A stretch of DNA of 64,000 nucleotides, taken from positions 12,150,001 to 12,214,000 of the forward strand of contig JAEMBT020000002.1 in the NCBI GenBank assembly GCA_018873245.2, read 5' to 3'. This document shows, piece by piece, positions 51,198 to 63,055 of this stretch. Position numbers and translations under genes: made by a program. Numbering within the stretch: the first letter of the stretch is position 1; each line of letters opens with the position of its first letter. The notes below the pieces were generated by a model, which ran no database searches, was not told the DNA's origin, and saw only the letters and a program-made list of their open reading frames with translations. Origin of the DNA: Archegozetes longisetosus. Its lineage: Eukaryota > Arthropoda > Arachnida > Sarcoptiformes > Trhypochthoniidae.

Positions 51198-54100
51198 ATG
51201 TTTAGTCTTTTGAACGTTCAAACATTGTTCTTATTGATTATAATTAATGTATTTGGTTGCAAATCATTGACTTTAAGCAAACAATTAACTGATAATATTA
51301 AACCCCAATTTTTGACATTCGAAACAACAACCAATGAATTGACGAATCGATTGAAACGATCGGCCAACAATTCACTTTCGTCTGCAATTAAATCACCAAA
51401 TGAGTTGTTATCATTTGTGACATCGTACGGTCTAAACGACAGTCACGAACAGTTGACAGTCCACTGGTCGGGAAAGGGATCGCCAGTTATCATATGTCTG
51501 GCAAAGAACAGACCGACAAATGCTAACGTTTCTTCAGCTGTTTATATATCTCATGATTACGGGAAAAATTTCGCTAAAGTCAATTCATTTGTTTTGAAAA
51601 ATGGTAGCGACTCTGTGATCAGTACCTTCTACATATCACAGGCGGTTAATTCTCACTATATTTTTGTTGATGTTTTGAACAACTGTATTTTTGTGACCAA
51701 AGACTATGGAAAAACATTTCGTAGAATTGATTTGGCATTTAGTCCACAAAGTATTTCTTTGCATCCGACTAACGTTGATTTAGTCTTAATGAACTCTAGG
51801 TATTCGTTATTTATTTGTTTTGTTTCAAAATCTGAATCACTTATTAAAATCTTGTTATTTAGCGATGAATTAGAATCGAAGCTATGGTTATCTCAAGATT
51901 TTGGCAGTAATTGGAGACTTATCCAAGAAAGAGTTAAGCAGTTTTCATGGGGCGTAGAAGGGGTTGACACCGATTCTGATGTCAATACTATATTTGTTCA
52001 AAGACGAGAACCAAATGGTTTTACAACAATACTAAGCTCTAACGACTTCTTCAGAAATGAGTTAAATACTAGAAATTGGTTGAATAATGTTGAAGAGTTC
52101 GAGATTTTTGGCAAGTACTTGTTTGCAACCAGAAGATTGAGACTGATTGGAGACTTGTATAGATCTAAAAGTCATGAATCGTATCAATTATGGGTTTCAT
52201 ACAAGCGACAACACTTTGAACGCGCAATATTTCCACCAAACAGTTTAACACCGATTGACTTCTATGTGGCGGATGCCTCACAAGAGCTGGTGATGGCATG
52301 CGTTACATTCAATGATTCAACAACTAATTTATATACTTCTGGAGAAAACGGAACGTTATTTTCTTTATCATTAGAAAACATATTATACTTTGCGCCCAAT
52401 ATAACCAAACATCCGTTTGGTTTGGACTGGAAGAGTGAAGAGCCATTGGCAGACATTCATAAAGTGGCTGGAATTCGAGGCATTTATATCGCTTCTAAAT
52501 GGAAAGAACCGAAAAAATCGATCGCAGATCTGATAAGTGTCATTAGTTTTGATATGGGTTCAAAATGGCAAAGAATTAGACCCCCATTTATAGACGCAGA
52601 CGGGGTTCCGATTGACTGTAATTTTGCGAGTAATTGTTCATTACATTTATCGCAAAAGTTTTCTTCACTCTATCCGCACCTTCGTCTGCCGCCAATAGTG
52701 TCGCGTTCGTCAGCAGTTGGACTCATAATGGCTTCGGGTGTTGTTGGGACTTCTATTAAGGGAAAACCAAATGTTTACCTCAGTATAGACGCAGGACTTA
52801 CTTGGCGTCAAGTGCTTAATGGCAATTATATATTCGCTTTTGGAGATTTTGGAGCCCTTATTGTTGCAATTTCATATTACTCGAAGAATGGGGCCACAAA
52901 TGAACTCAAATATTCAATAGATGAAGGAGAAAATTGGTCAACAATCAAATTCAGTAAAGAAAAAATACGCATTTATGGCCTGATGACAGAGCCAGGAGAA
53001 AAGACAACTGTTTTCACATTGTTCGGTTCGAAAGAAGAAGGAAAACACGAATGGACTTTAATTCAAGTAAATCTGACTAAAGTTTTCAAATCGCAATGCA
53101 CTCTTCCCGACGATTATAAGGAGTGGTCACCTCACGATCTCGACTCTGGATGCCTTTTGGGACGAAGAGAAGTGTTTCAGCGAAGAATCGCGAGCCATAA
53201 GTGTTTTAATGGACAACAATATATAAGACCTGTGGCTACTGTGAACTGTCCCTGTCGTAGCTCTGATTTTGAGTGTGATGTCGGATTCATTCGTGATAAG
53301 AATGGAGGCGCCAAATGCATTATTGATGACCGTTCGAGTGTCGAAGGATTCGATCCGTTTTCAGTGCCCGAATGGTGTAAAGTCGGAAGATCATTCAACA
53401 GGACACGAGGTTATCGTAGAATAAGCGGTGACACTTGTGTTGGTGGTGAAGAAGACTGGTATTCACCTCAATCTATTCCATGTCCTTTTAGCCCCAAACA
53501 TGACGAACAGTTCTTACTCTTCGTTCAAAGACAAGCCATTTCTCGATTAGTATTAAATGAAGACAGACCAACAAAAGAAACTCTTGTTCCGCAATCTTAT
53601 CTGGTTAATGCAATCGCAGCTGATTTTGATCACGTTCTCAATTGTCTTTATTGGTCTGATATTGGAATCGATAAAATAATGCGTTTATGTCTTGACGGTA
53701 GACAATCACAACCAGAAGTTTTAGTCGAGAGTGGACTCGAATCGGTTGAAGGAATTGCGTTAAATTCAATTAATAATCATTTATATTTTGTGGATGGAGA
53801 ACAGGCAAAAGTAGAGCTTATCCGCACTGATATCATATATGAAGGACGTATGAGAAGAACTATATTAGAAAAGCCTTATTTAGAAAAGCCTCGAGGAATA
53901 GCACTGGATCCAATTGCTGGCTATATGTTTTTGACTGATTGGGGAAACACTAAGCCTGGAATTATTCGCTGTGAACTGGATGGCGAAAATGTGAAAGTTT
54001 TGTTTAATAATTCATTTGTTTCGTGGCCTAATGGTATTACAGTGGATTACTTGTCATCTAGAATATTTTGGGTCGACGCTAAGCGTGATTACATTGCATC

Positions 54101-57100
54101 GTCTGATTTTAATGGCAATAATTTGCATTATGTATTACAAGGAGATCTGGCTCCACATCCGTTTGCTTTGGGAGCCTTTAAAAATTATATCTACTTTGAT
54201 GATTGGAATTTACAGCAAATCGTTATGATAAACAAGAACACTGGCTCTGATAGACGTGTTGTTTTGAGTGACTTGAGCGGAGCCATGGACTTGAAAGTGA
54301 TCACGACTGATCTGCGCGACAAGAAAAATAGTTGTAGTGATAACACAACAGTCCATTGTTCTCATTTATGTGTTGCCAAACCTTCACACGGCTACAAATG
54401 TCTTTGTCCCGATGGCTTCGTTGTTGAAAAAACTGCTGATGGAAATGAGAAATGCGAGTGCAGACCAGGCGAAGAATTGACCAGAAGGGGCGCATGCAAA
54501 CCAAAAAAGGATGGAGTTTCATGTAGTGCCGAAGAGTTCACTTGTGACAATGGCCTCTGCATTCAGAAGTTGTGGAAATGTGATAGAGACAATGGTTTGT
54601 TGTTTTACATATTAATGTAATATGAATTTTTTTTCAAATTATGAATATTGTTTTATTGATTACAGATTGTGGCGACGAATCGGATGAAAAAGATTGTAGT
54701 GATCATCAATGCAATGATAACGAATTTCAATGTAAAAGATCGGCAAAATGTATTCCCAATTATTGGAAATGCGATTTTGATCTCGACTGTCCTGATGGTT
54801 CTGATGAAGATCTGAGTCTGTGTTTATCAGTATATCCGAAATGCAATACAAGTACTCATTTTCGATGCAATAATCATCGCTGTGTTGAGAAAAAATATGT
54901 TTGCGATATGGAAGGTGTGTATATATTTGTTTGATTGAATTATCAGAGAAAACTACTTGAGTTGAACCAGATTTATTGAATTTAATTTGTTGATTACTAA
55001 AAGTAATGCTAATTTCTTTTATTCAGACAATTGTCGTGATGGAAGTGATGAAATGAACTGCACCACAAAAGCGACGACATGTCGAAACGATGAGTTCAAA
55101 TGTCATAACGGAGACTGTGTTTTAGCCGTTTGGCGCTGCGACGGTTTGTTCACTTTGTTTTCTATGATCAAGTAAATTATTTCCATTTATTTGATTTTAT
55201 TTCAGGTGATAATGATTGCAGAGATAAGAGTGATGAACTTAATTGTTCCAAATCTTCATGCAATTCATGGCAATTCGCTTGCGACGATATGAAGTGTATA
55301 TTCAAGACCTGGGTTTGTGATGGAGAGGCCGATTGCAAGGATTTAAGCGATGAAAAAAATTGTCCAAATTCTACGATAGTGTCGACGACACCTTTGCCTA
55401 AAATTCCAACTACCCCCAAATCAACTGGTTCTTGTGCTGGCGATTGGTTCAGATGCTCGAGCGGTTCATGCGTTCCACTTCAATGGCGATGCGATACAAT
55501 CGATGATTGCGGAGATAATTCTGATGAGTTGGGATGCATGATGCATAATAATATGACCACTGCTGAACCGATTGTAATACCAGTTGCCAAAGATGGTTGT
55601 GGTCACGAAAGATATCAATGCAAAAGTGGTCTTTGTATTTGGGACTCATGGCTTTGCGACTCGACATTAGATTGTGAATCAGGTGAAGACGAAGAAAATT
55701 GTCAGTTTGCCTCTAAAACCTGTTCAGAACAAGAGTTTGAGTGTGTGCACAGCTCGGGATGCGTTCCAGCGGCTAAGATTTGTGACGGAGAAGACAATTG
55801 TGGAGATGGTAGTGACGAATGGGACTGTCATAATCAACACATGGATCCAGTTAAGCCTATCAAGTGTTCGGGCTTCACGTGTAAAAGTGGAGAATGCATA
55901 GAAAGCCATAAGCGATGTAATTTCAGACCCGACTGTTTTGATCAGTCCGATGAAGACCATTGCACCCAATATTTTTATACAGTTAATAATTTGAGAGTCG
56001 ATTCTAAAAGTATAACTCCAACCGGTTTTACTATTCTATGGCAAACGCCTTCCAGCCTCAAAAATTTTCAATATATGCCTTCTTATTCACGAGTAAATTC
56101 TAACGATTGGGTTAATACGACTTGGATTAAAGATGAAATTTTTGCATTTGACAAACTTGAGGCTGGAGTCACTTATAATGTGTCAGTTTATTGCAAATTA
56201 ATTAATGAAGGCAAAGTTTATCCTCCGCTACAGTTCATCACAATAACAACTGAATCGATCGGTAACTTTAAATTAATATTTAGTGTAAGACAACTTATTT
56301 ATTTACTTAAAATAATATGTTAATTCTCAATTCTAGCACCAAATCCACCGCGAAATGTAACTGTCAAAGAAATAGATGCGAATAAAGTAGTTGTCAGTTG
56401 GCTACCACCTTTAGTTTCTCACGGACTCATTAAAGGCTATCGCATCTATTATTCGCCTCCATTTCCACCAATTAAGAAAACTGTGAGCGCTTCAAAAGCG
56501 ACTAATTTGCAAATCGATAACGCATTTGAAGTCGGAGTCAAATATACATTTTGGGCAACGACTCTCACAACTAATCTTGAAAGTGAGAACTCAAACAAAT
56601 CTGCTCTTGTTATCGGTTCTGTCGCTACAATCAAAGACTTGAACTCGAAGAATATCACAAATTCAAGCGTTACTATTGAATGGCACGCAGTACCCGATAG
56701 GAAGTTGAAGTGGTTTATTGAATACAGATGTGACGACTATTTCATCGGTTATGTGAATAATGTGACGACTGATGAAACTCAAGTCACAGTCAAAGGATTG
56801 TCTCCTGGTGTTAATTATCAGTTTAAAATACTTCCGATTGTCAACGGGTCGGTCTTATTGAGTGGGATCGAAGACAATACCATTTCAGTTGTCACTCTCG
56901 GAGAGACTTTGCCTTCGGTTTCAATAACTAAAAAATCAGTTTCGGGCACAACTTTTAACTTGAGTTGGGCTAAGCCTAAATATTTATCATTTGATCAAGT
57001 TAATTGGCGATTTGGCGTCTATTATGGTATCTCTGAAAATAAATTGAAGCTCTACTCAGAAACAAACGATACAAGTATAATAATTAAAGATTTGTTATCG

Positions 57101-58384
57101 TGTGAGTCATACATAATTCAGGTTCGAGTGATAGCTCCCTTCGGAATCGGACCTTCTATTGACTCAAAAGTACTCGAGACCCAATACGATCCTATGGCTC
57201 AGCCAAAGAACTTGAAGTACAAGGTTTGGCAACATGATAAAACTCAATATTTACTTTCGTGGAATTCTTCGTGTTACCATATTTTCGGAAGTACTATTGG
57301 TTATCAGATTCGTGTTCATGACATTGTCAAAGATCGTGAAGACTGGTTCCAATTGGCACCACGAAATACTCCAGGAATTGAAATGAACTTAACTGTTCAT
57401 TTTGGAGCTATTTATGACATAAAAGTCAGTACAGATCATCCAAACGCTCGATTCACTGAAACGGTTCGTTTGAAACCAATGCCTTTGCCTGAAGTCATAA
57501 AGTTGAATGGATTACAACAAATCAATGGATCACTTTATATCATTTGGAAAGTTAATGATAACTGGCCTCAAGAATTAAATAATCATAGGTTCGAATGCAA
57601 AATGGCTATGGAATTTTTTTAAGCTATCTAAATTGAAATATTTTTATTTGTTTTGAACAGTTTTGTTTACAAAGTTTATGTGAGTCAAACACCGAATGTC
57701 ACGAAAGGCGATGTCGTTCTAGTGAAAAAGCCTCCACTCAACTATCCAGCAGATAAAGAAAAGCTATACTACGTTGCAGTTCAGATATTTGAAGAACACG
57801 GCTACTCGGGCCCTATTTCTGACAACATTATTATTGGCAACCCATTAGCTTTCAGTACTTGAATTTTATCTCAAATAAAAAACATGTTATTAATGAAGTT
57901 ATCGATTTTGTTTAGGTTCAGACTCTGTTGTTATTCAGAAGAAGAATATAATTGGTGTAGTTGTGCTCATTTGTATTGTGTTGATAGCACTAGTGGTAGC
58001 TTTAGGAATATTTATGTTACGTCACAGACGTCTTCAAAGAAGCTTTTTGTCATTCGCAAGTAGTCATTACAATACTAGATCTGGTTCAGCCACATTCTCT
58101 ACAAACGAAGGACTCGGTATTCAATCATTTCTATCACTTGATTCTATAATTTCAAAAATTGTTCCTAACTGTTAGACCTAAATCTTATCAATAGTTTTAA
58201 GGTTTAGACCAGGTTTCGTTAAAATTACAATAAAGAGATATGTTTAAAGTAATCCTACTAGAGGCAAAAATGTGATTATTCAGCTAATTCAATCGTGCTA
58301 ACTTTTACCTTTTCTTTTACAGAAGAAGATGAAGACCCAGTCTTCCGTGGTTTTTCTGATGACGAGCCTCTGGTATTAGCGTAA
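51198..58384 (+). CDS. SORL1: sortilin-related receptor (SORL1/SorLA-type)
   Basis: Nine coding exons: 51198-51799, 51863-54594, 54666-54914, 55027-55143, 55206-56261, 56337-57588, 57661-57854, 57916-58116 and 58323-58384, about 2,154 aa against 2,214 in human. In order: signal peptide; propeptide with furin site RLKR (51-54); Vps10p propeller with Asp-box repeats such as ISHDYGKNF and SIDAGLTW; its 10CC cysteine module (about 612-740); YWTD-type propeller (LYWSD, MFLTDWG, IFWVDAK); an EGF module; nine LDLa repeats (to about 1487); six fibronectin-III domains; one membrane helix (about 2077-2099); and a 55-residue tail. The tail has FASSHY, matching the retromer motif FANSHY, an acidic cluster EEDEDP, and the C-terminal DDEPLVLA, matching the GGA-binding end DDVPMVIA of human SORL1. 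The protein should sort cargo between Golgi and endosomes. The last exons were chosen by phase and these motifs. Confidence 0.95.
51800..51862 (+). other. 63-nt in-frame intron inside the Vps10p exon of SORL1
   Basis: Bounded by AACTCTAG|GTATTCG and TTATTTAG|CGATGAA, this T-rich segment is 21 codons without a stop, so the frame stays open if it is read through. Its translation (RYSLFICFV...) is a hydrophobic, T-rich insert unlike a Vps10p loop. Splicing restores [20 protein letters not shown], the usual run into the next Asp-box. Its length matches other introns of this gene. Confidence 0.8.
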
Positions 58385-58623
58385 TCTTGCATTTAAAAGC
58401 GTAATTATTGTGATAATATGCAATTAATCTTTTTCAATACTTTTTATCTACTGTTATCCTCGAATGTTCTCTATATTATAAACTATTTATCTCGATACAT
58501 ATATACTTTCCAATAACTAGTCGATTATCAATCTTATTTAAAGTTAAACGGCTATCAAACATATTCATTCTTATTATTATTTAAAATTCTCAGTTACAAA
58601 ATCTTTATTTTAAAAATAGACGA
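58385..58623. other. shared 3' flank of convergent SORL1 and chaoptin-like genes
   Basis: 239 nt between two convergent stop codons. For the - gene, AATAAA (written TTTATT on +) lies at 58604-58609, only about 15 nt past its stop. A + strand AATAAA at 58652-58657 lies already inside the - gene's coding exon. The two 3' UTRs may therefore overlap. Confidence 0.5.
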
Positions 58624-61600
58624 TCAAATTAGTAATTCTAGTGTAAAAACAAATAAAATAAAATAACTAGAATTTTTAAAATAAGTTGAAACACTCGTTG
58701 ACGAAAGTGAGGTTTTGTCCACTTTTCTTATGAGAGACATTTGTGACACAAAATTTTCGACATTAGTGTTACTGCTGTCGAATTGGACGCATTGAGAGTA
58801 GAAATGTTGTCGTTCTTTACCGTTAGAATCTATTGCTTTAATACAAACACTGTATTTGTCGCGTTCACTCAGTTTATTTGCCACATATTCTCTGGAACTG
58901 TATTCAATTGTCTCATTTATCACAATATTGTTTTCATTCCTAATAATCAATTGAAACGAAGCGATATCATCGATGCGATTCAGTACAAACCAGACAATTC
59001 TGACTGAATTTTTTCTCCTTCGAGACCATTCGATTGCACGTATTTTTAGGTCACTTTTGTCAATGAAATGATTTGAGTACTTTTCAATCTGATCTTCTTT
59101 GCAATTAAGTTGAGTGGGTCTAAGATTTGAAAAAGGCTTGTTCATTAAATTATTTGGCTCTTTGCACAGAATAGGTGACCAATGCTCATAAGCTAACGAA
59201 GAACGGCCTTCTAGTTCGGATTTGTGGACATCACTTGTTATCCAAGCTATTAATGGCAGCAAATGACAATCACAGTAAAGAAGGTTATCTGTTTGTGAAA
59301 AGAATGGTTAAAATATAAGATTTGAGTCAATTGGTTCCAAACAAATATGCATACCATCGAAATAGAGTTTTAATCCCGATTTGATTTGTGACATCAAATT
59401 TTGATTGATATTCATCAATCTATTGCCACTGAGATTCAATAGTTTAAGATTTTGCATTTTCATGATTTCTGGTATATAAATAGATGAAAGTTTATTTCTT
59501 GCAACAGATAAATAAGTTAAATTAGACATGTTTTCACCAAACAAGCCTTTGACCAGTTTTCTTAACTGGTTTCCAGATAAGTCCAAATGTCTTAAATAAG
59601 TTAAGTTGCCAAGTATATTCATTTGTATGTCATTAATTATATTGTTTTGTAGAGAAAGCCATTCAACTTTGGCCAGTCCGTCATCAAAGTAGTGAGTGAG
59701 TATTGGCATTAAATTATTTGATAGATCTAAACGTTTTAGTTTATAAGGAATCCAAGGAGAATAAGGAAATGATTTCTCTTTGATAAGAGATATTGAGTTA
59801 TGCGATAGATTCAGGTTTTCCATAGACAGCAGTGGTTCAAATATTCCATGAGTTCTATTATCCAATTGATTGATCTGATTATGTGACAAGTCAAGAGTTT
59901 GCAAAGAAACTAAGCCATCGAACACTCCTGGTGATAAATAACTTATTTGATTGAAGCTCATATTAAGTTTCAATAATTGCAACAAGCCTTCAAATGCTAA
60001 ATGACTGACATTTTGTATTTGATTGTGATCTAAACGGAGATCGAACAAAATTCGAAGATTTCCGAGCGCTTTGCGACTCAACGAAGTGATATTATTGCCA
60101 CTTAAGTTCAGATATTGCAAAGAAGTTAAATGTTGTAGTGAGTTGTACGGCACTTCAGACAGTCTATTATGGCTTAATGATAATGTTTGAAGAGTTAAAC
60201 AATTGGCAAAAGATGAGTCTTCGAGTGACGTTAAATTATTGTGATCTAAATAAATAGCTAGAATCGCATTAAGCGATGGAAATATATTTGACCGAATCGT
60301 TGAGATGTCATTTTGCTCTAAATGCAAAACATTTAAAGCCACCGAAATTGGAAACATCTTTTTGATTCGATTATTGTTAGCATAAATTGTCTTAACTGAT
60401 ACCAGACTCGAAACTCCGCCGTTGCTTATATCGGTTATATTATTATGTGAGATGTCCAGTTCTAAAAGTGTTGGCAATGTTCCAAATGCTGAAAAACCAA
60501 TTTTATTCAACAGGTTGTGTTGCAAATAAATGAATCTAATAGAAGCAAACTTTTCAAATACGTTTCCAGATATATCTCGAATCTTATTATGACTTAAATC
60601 CAAAGTATGCAATTCGAAGAGACGCTTTGGTGTAAAGTCCTTCCTCGACAATTCTGTTATCTGATTGTGGCTTAAGTTCAAAAGTCTGAGACCAGTCATG
60701 TTTGCGAATATATCAACTTTAGATAAATTGCTGATCAAGTTGTGGTTCAAATGAAATAAAGTAACATCGCACGAATCGAAAGCGTTTCGACGAACTTTTT
60801 CGATATTATTGTGAGATAGATCCAAGTCCGTTATGTTCGACAACTCTTGAAATGCAGCAGATTCTATGACAGATATATTATTATAACTTAAATTGATGGC
60901 CACCTGAAACATTCGTTGCAGTGCTCCACTCGATATGGTTGTGATCTTATTCCGACTTAAATCTAATTTATCCAACCATTGCATGTCTTTGAACATTTCA
61001 CTTTCAAGAGTTTCCAATGCGTTCGCTGACAAGTCAATAGACTTTAGTCGAGTAGTTGATGAAAATGAGTTTCGGGCTACTTGACTGATCAGATTTCCAC
61101 CAGCGATGAAGTCTCTCAAGAATCTGACACCACGCAACATATAGCTATCGATTTCTTTGAGCTTATTGTTGGACAAGTTTAAAACTTTTAACTGAGAACT
61201 TCTTGCAAATAGAGATCTCGGCAATTCTGTCAACTGGTTGTTAGACAGATTTAGAAACATTACGGCTGTCAAATCGTTGAAGTCTGATTTTCCTATTTCT
61301 TTAAACAAGTTGTGCGACAAGTCTAAGTACTTGAGCTTTTTAGTTGACCGAAAAAAGTTGCGCTCAATTTTGCTTAATTTATTGTTATTGAGATGAAGTG
61401 TTTCCAAAGCAGTCAAACCATTCAACGAATTGGATTCCATTTTCTTGATTGAGTTATTACTCAAATCGATTTCAATAGTGTTGGTTAATTTACTAAACGC
61501 ATTATTTTTTACTTCAGTTATTTCCTTATTTACTGATATTACAAGTTTTGTTAAGTTTGTCAACTTATTTATAAGACTTTCTGGAACTTTATTAAAACGA

Positions 61601-61962
61601 TTATCAATCAACGAAAGTGAGTGTAAGTTTTTTGTTAGAGGCATTAATACATTGTCATCAATAGTTGAAAGGCTTGAGTTAATTATTTGCAAGTTATAAA
61701 TGGTTTCATTTCGAAACAGTGATCCAAATAAACGAGATATGTTTGAGTCACTTATTGTCAACGAATCGATTGGTGTTTTCACATTTGATAAACCGAGTGA
61801 TATCATCGCTAAGTTTGCTTCCGAACATACGATAGTCAGTCCTTTGTAATTACCGGTTTGACATTTACAGGGATATATGAAGAACTGATTCGATGGGCAC
61901 ACATATTGATCATTGCATTTGATTGTTGCGATTATTAACGTCAATATCAAAATAATAAACAT
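58624..61962 (-). CDS. chaoptin-like leucine-rich repeat surface protein
   Basis: Two coding exons on -: 59355-61962 and 58624-59288, about 1,090 aa. The start at 61962 opens a signal peptide (FIILILTLIIATIKC). A cysteine cap (CPSNQFFIYPCKC) follows, then an almost unbroken array of roughly thirty leucine-rich repeats of the form LxxLxLSxNxI. The 66-nt phase-1 intron lies exactly at the C-terminal cap, which reads LYFDDNLLYCDCHLLPLIAW after splicing (LRRCT). A fibronectin-III-like domain follows (IRAIEWSRRRKNSVRIVWFV to CVQFD). The protein ends in a hydrophobic stretch (YFILFVFTLELLI) with no cytoplasmic tail, as in GPI-anchored chaoptin. Drosophila chaoptin is a GPI-anchored LRR adhesion protein of photoreceptors (about 1,315 aa). 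This one is shorter, and orthology rather than mere family membership is not shown. It converges on SORL1 and diverges from CDC27. Confidence 0.88.
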
Positions 61963-63055
61963 TTTTACTAAGATTTAATCAACTGATGAAGCTTACAAGA
62001 GATGAACAAAAATAATTGGATATGTTTTGAAATGTATGGATTTGAGCGGACACTTGTCTATAAGAGCTTTGTTGTGCCATTTACTCGGACCTAATTTGAG
62101 AGTTTCATTTTTTAACCAATTTCGAATAATACCATGACTTTTTTAATTGTATAATAAAGTTGGATACGTGATACATTAAACCAATCAATGTATTCGTGAT
62201 ATTTAATCAAAAAAATATCAAAATATTAGTCACAAAGCAAGCCATTACTCACTACTGTAAACAAGAATTGGTACCAAAATCAGAAATAACTGTACAGTAG
62301 AATTAAATTGTTTAAGTTACTCATTGACCCAATTATAAAATCAAGTTTCGATTTGAGGTCAACTACTTGTGCTTTAAATGCCTTATGTTCTATACTATGC
62401 CTAACTTTAATTTTTAGGATCAAAAGCATTGTTTGAGATTTCAAATTTCATAATAAATTTTTAAAATACAATTACCACACTTAATTACAATAAATAATTG
62501 GAAAAGGCGTTTATTGGGTTAAGACAACTCTAAAGTTAGTAAATTCCTGATGAGTGATGACTATTATTTTGACAATACTCAAGCTTTACTTGAAGCAAAA
62601 CAGAAACCATTCAATTAAATTGTTGCATTTTGATTATTGTTCGCACTTTAGCTTGCACATTCAATCAAAATATTTAATATTTGAATAAAATGTTAAAATA
62701 AAATTGTTTGAAAGTTAACTAATATTTAGTTTGGGTTTGAACTGAAAAGTTTCGTATTAGTAGAAATAGTTATAGCATTGGAGGCGACATCTAATGCATC
62801 TCAAACTACATTACTTAAGAAAAACGTTATTAGAACTAATGAATTAATGGCAAATATGGCCAAAAAATAAGCGATAAGTGGTATCAATAAATATCAATTA
62901 CATCTAATTTTGACAGTTATTCATATAGTTTGACAAATAACTAGTGATAGTGAATAAACCAATTGTTGTTTTAATAATTATTTAGTTTTTAATTAAACAA
63001 TACAAATATTTAAACAAAAGAAGAAAATTTAGAATCCATTTGCATAATAACCAAA
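61963..63055. promoter_or_regulatory. divergent upstream region of chaoptin-like and CDC27 genes
   Basis: The 1.1-kb AT-rich interval separates the start codons of a - strand and a + strand gene, so both promoters should lie in it. I cannot point to a reliable TATA box or initiator. No reading frame or repeat is evident. Confidence 0.5.

Noticed and set aside
58783-59007. + strand frame opposite the chaoptin-like last exon
   Set aside because: Shadow of the fibronectin-III-like coding exon on -.
61430-61699. 89-codon + strand frame
   Set aside because: Antisense of the leucine-rich repeat array; repeat-driven codon pattern explains its length.
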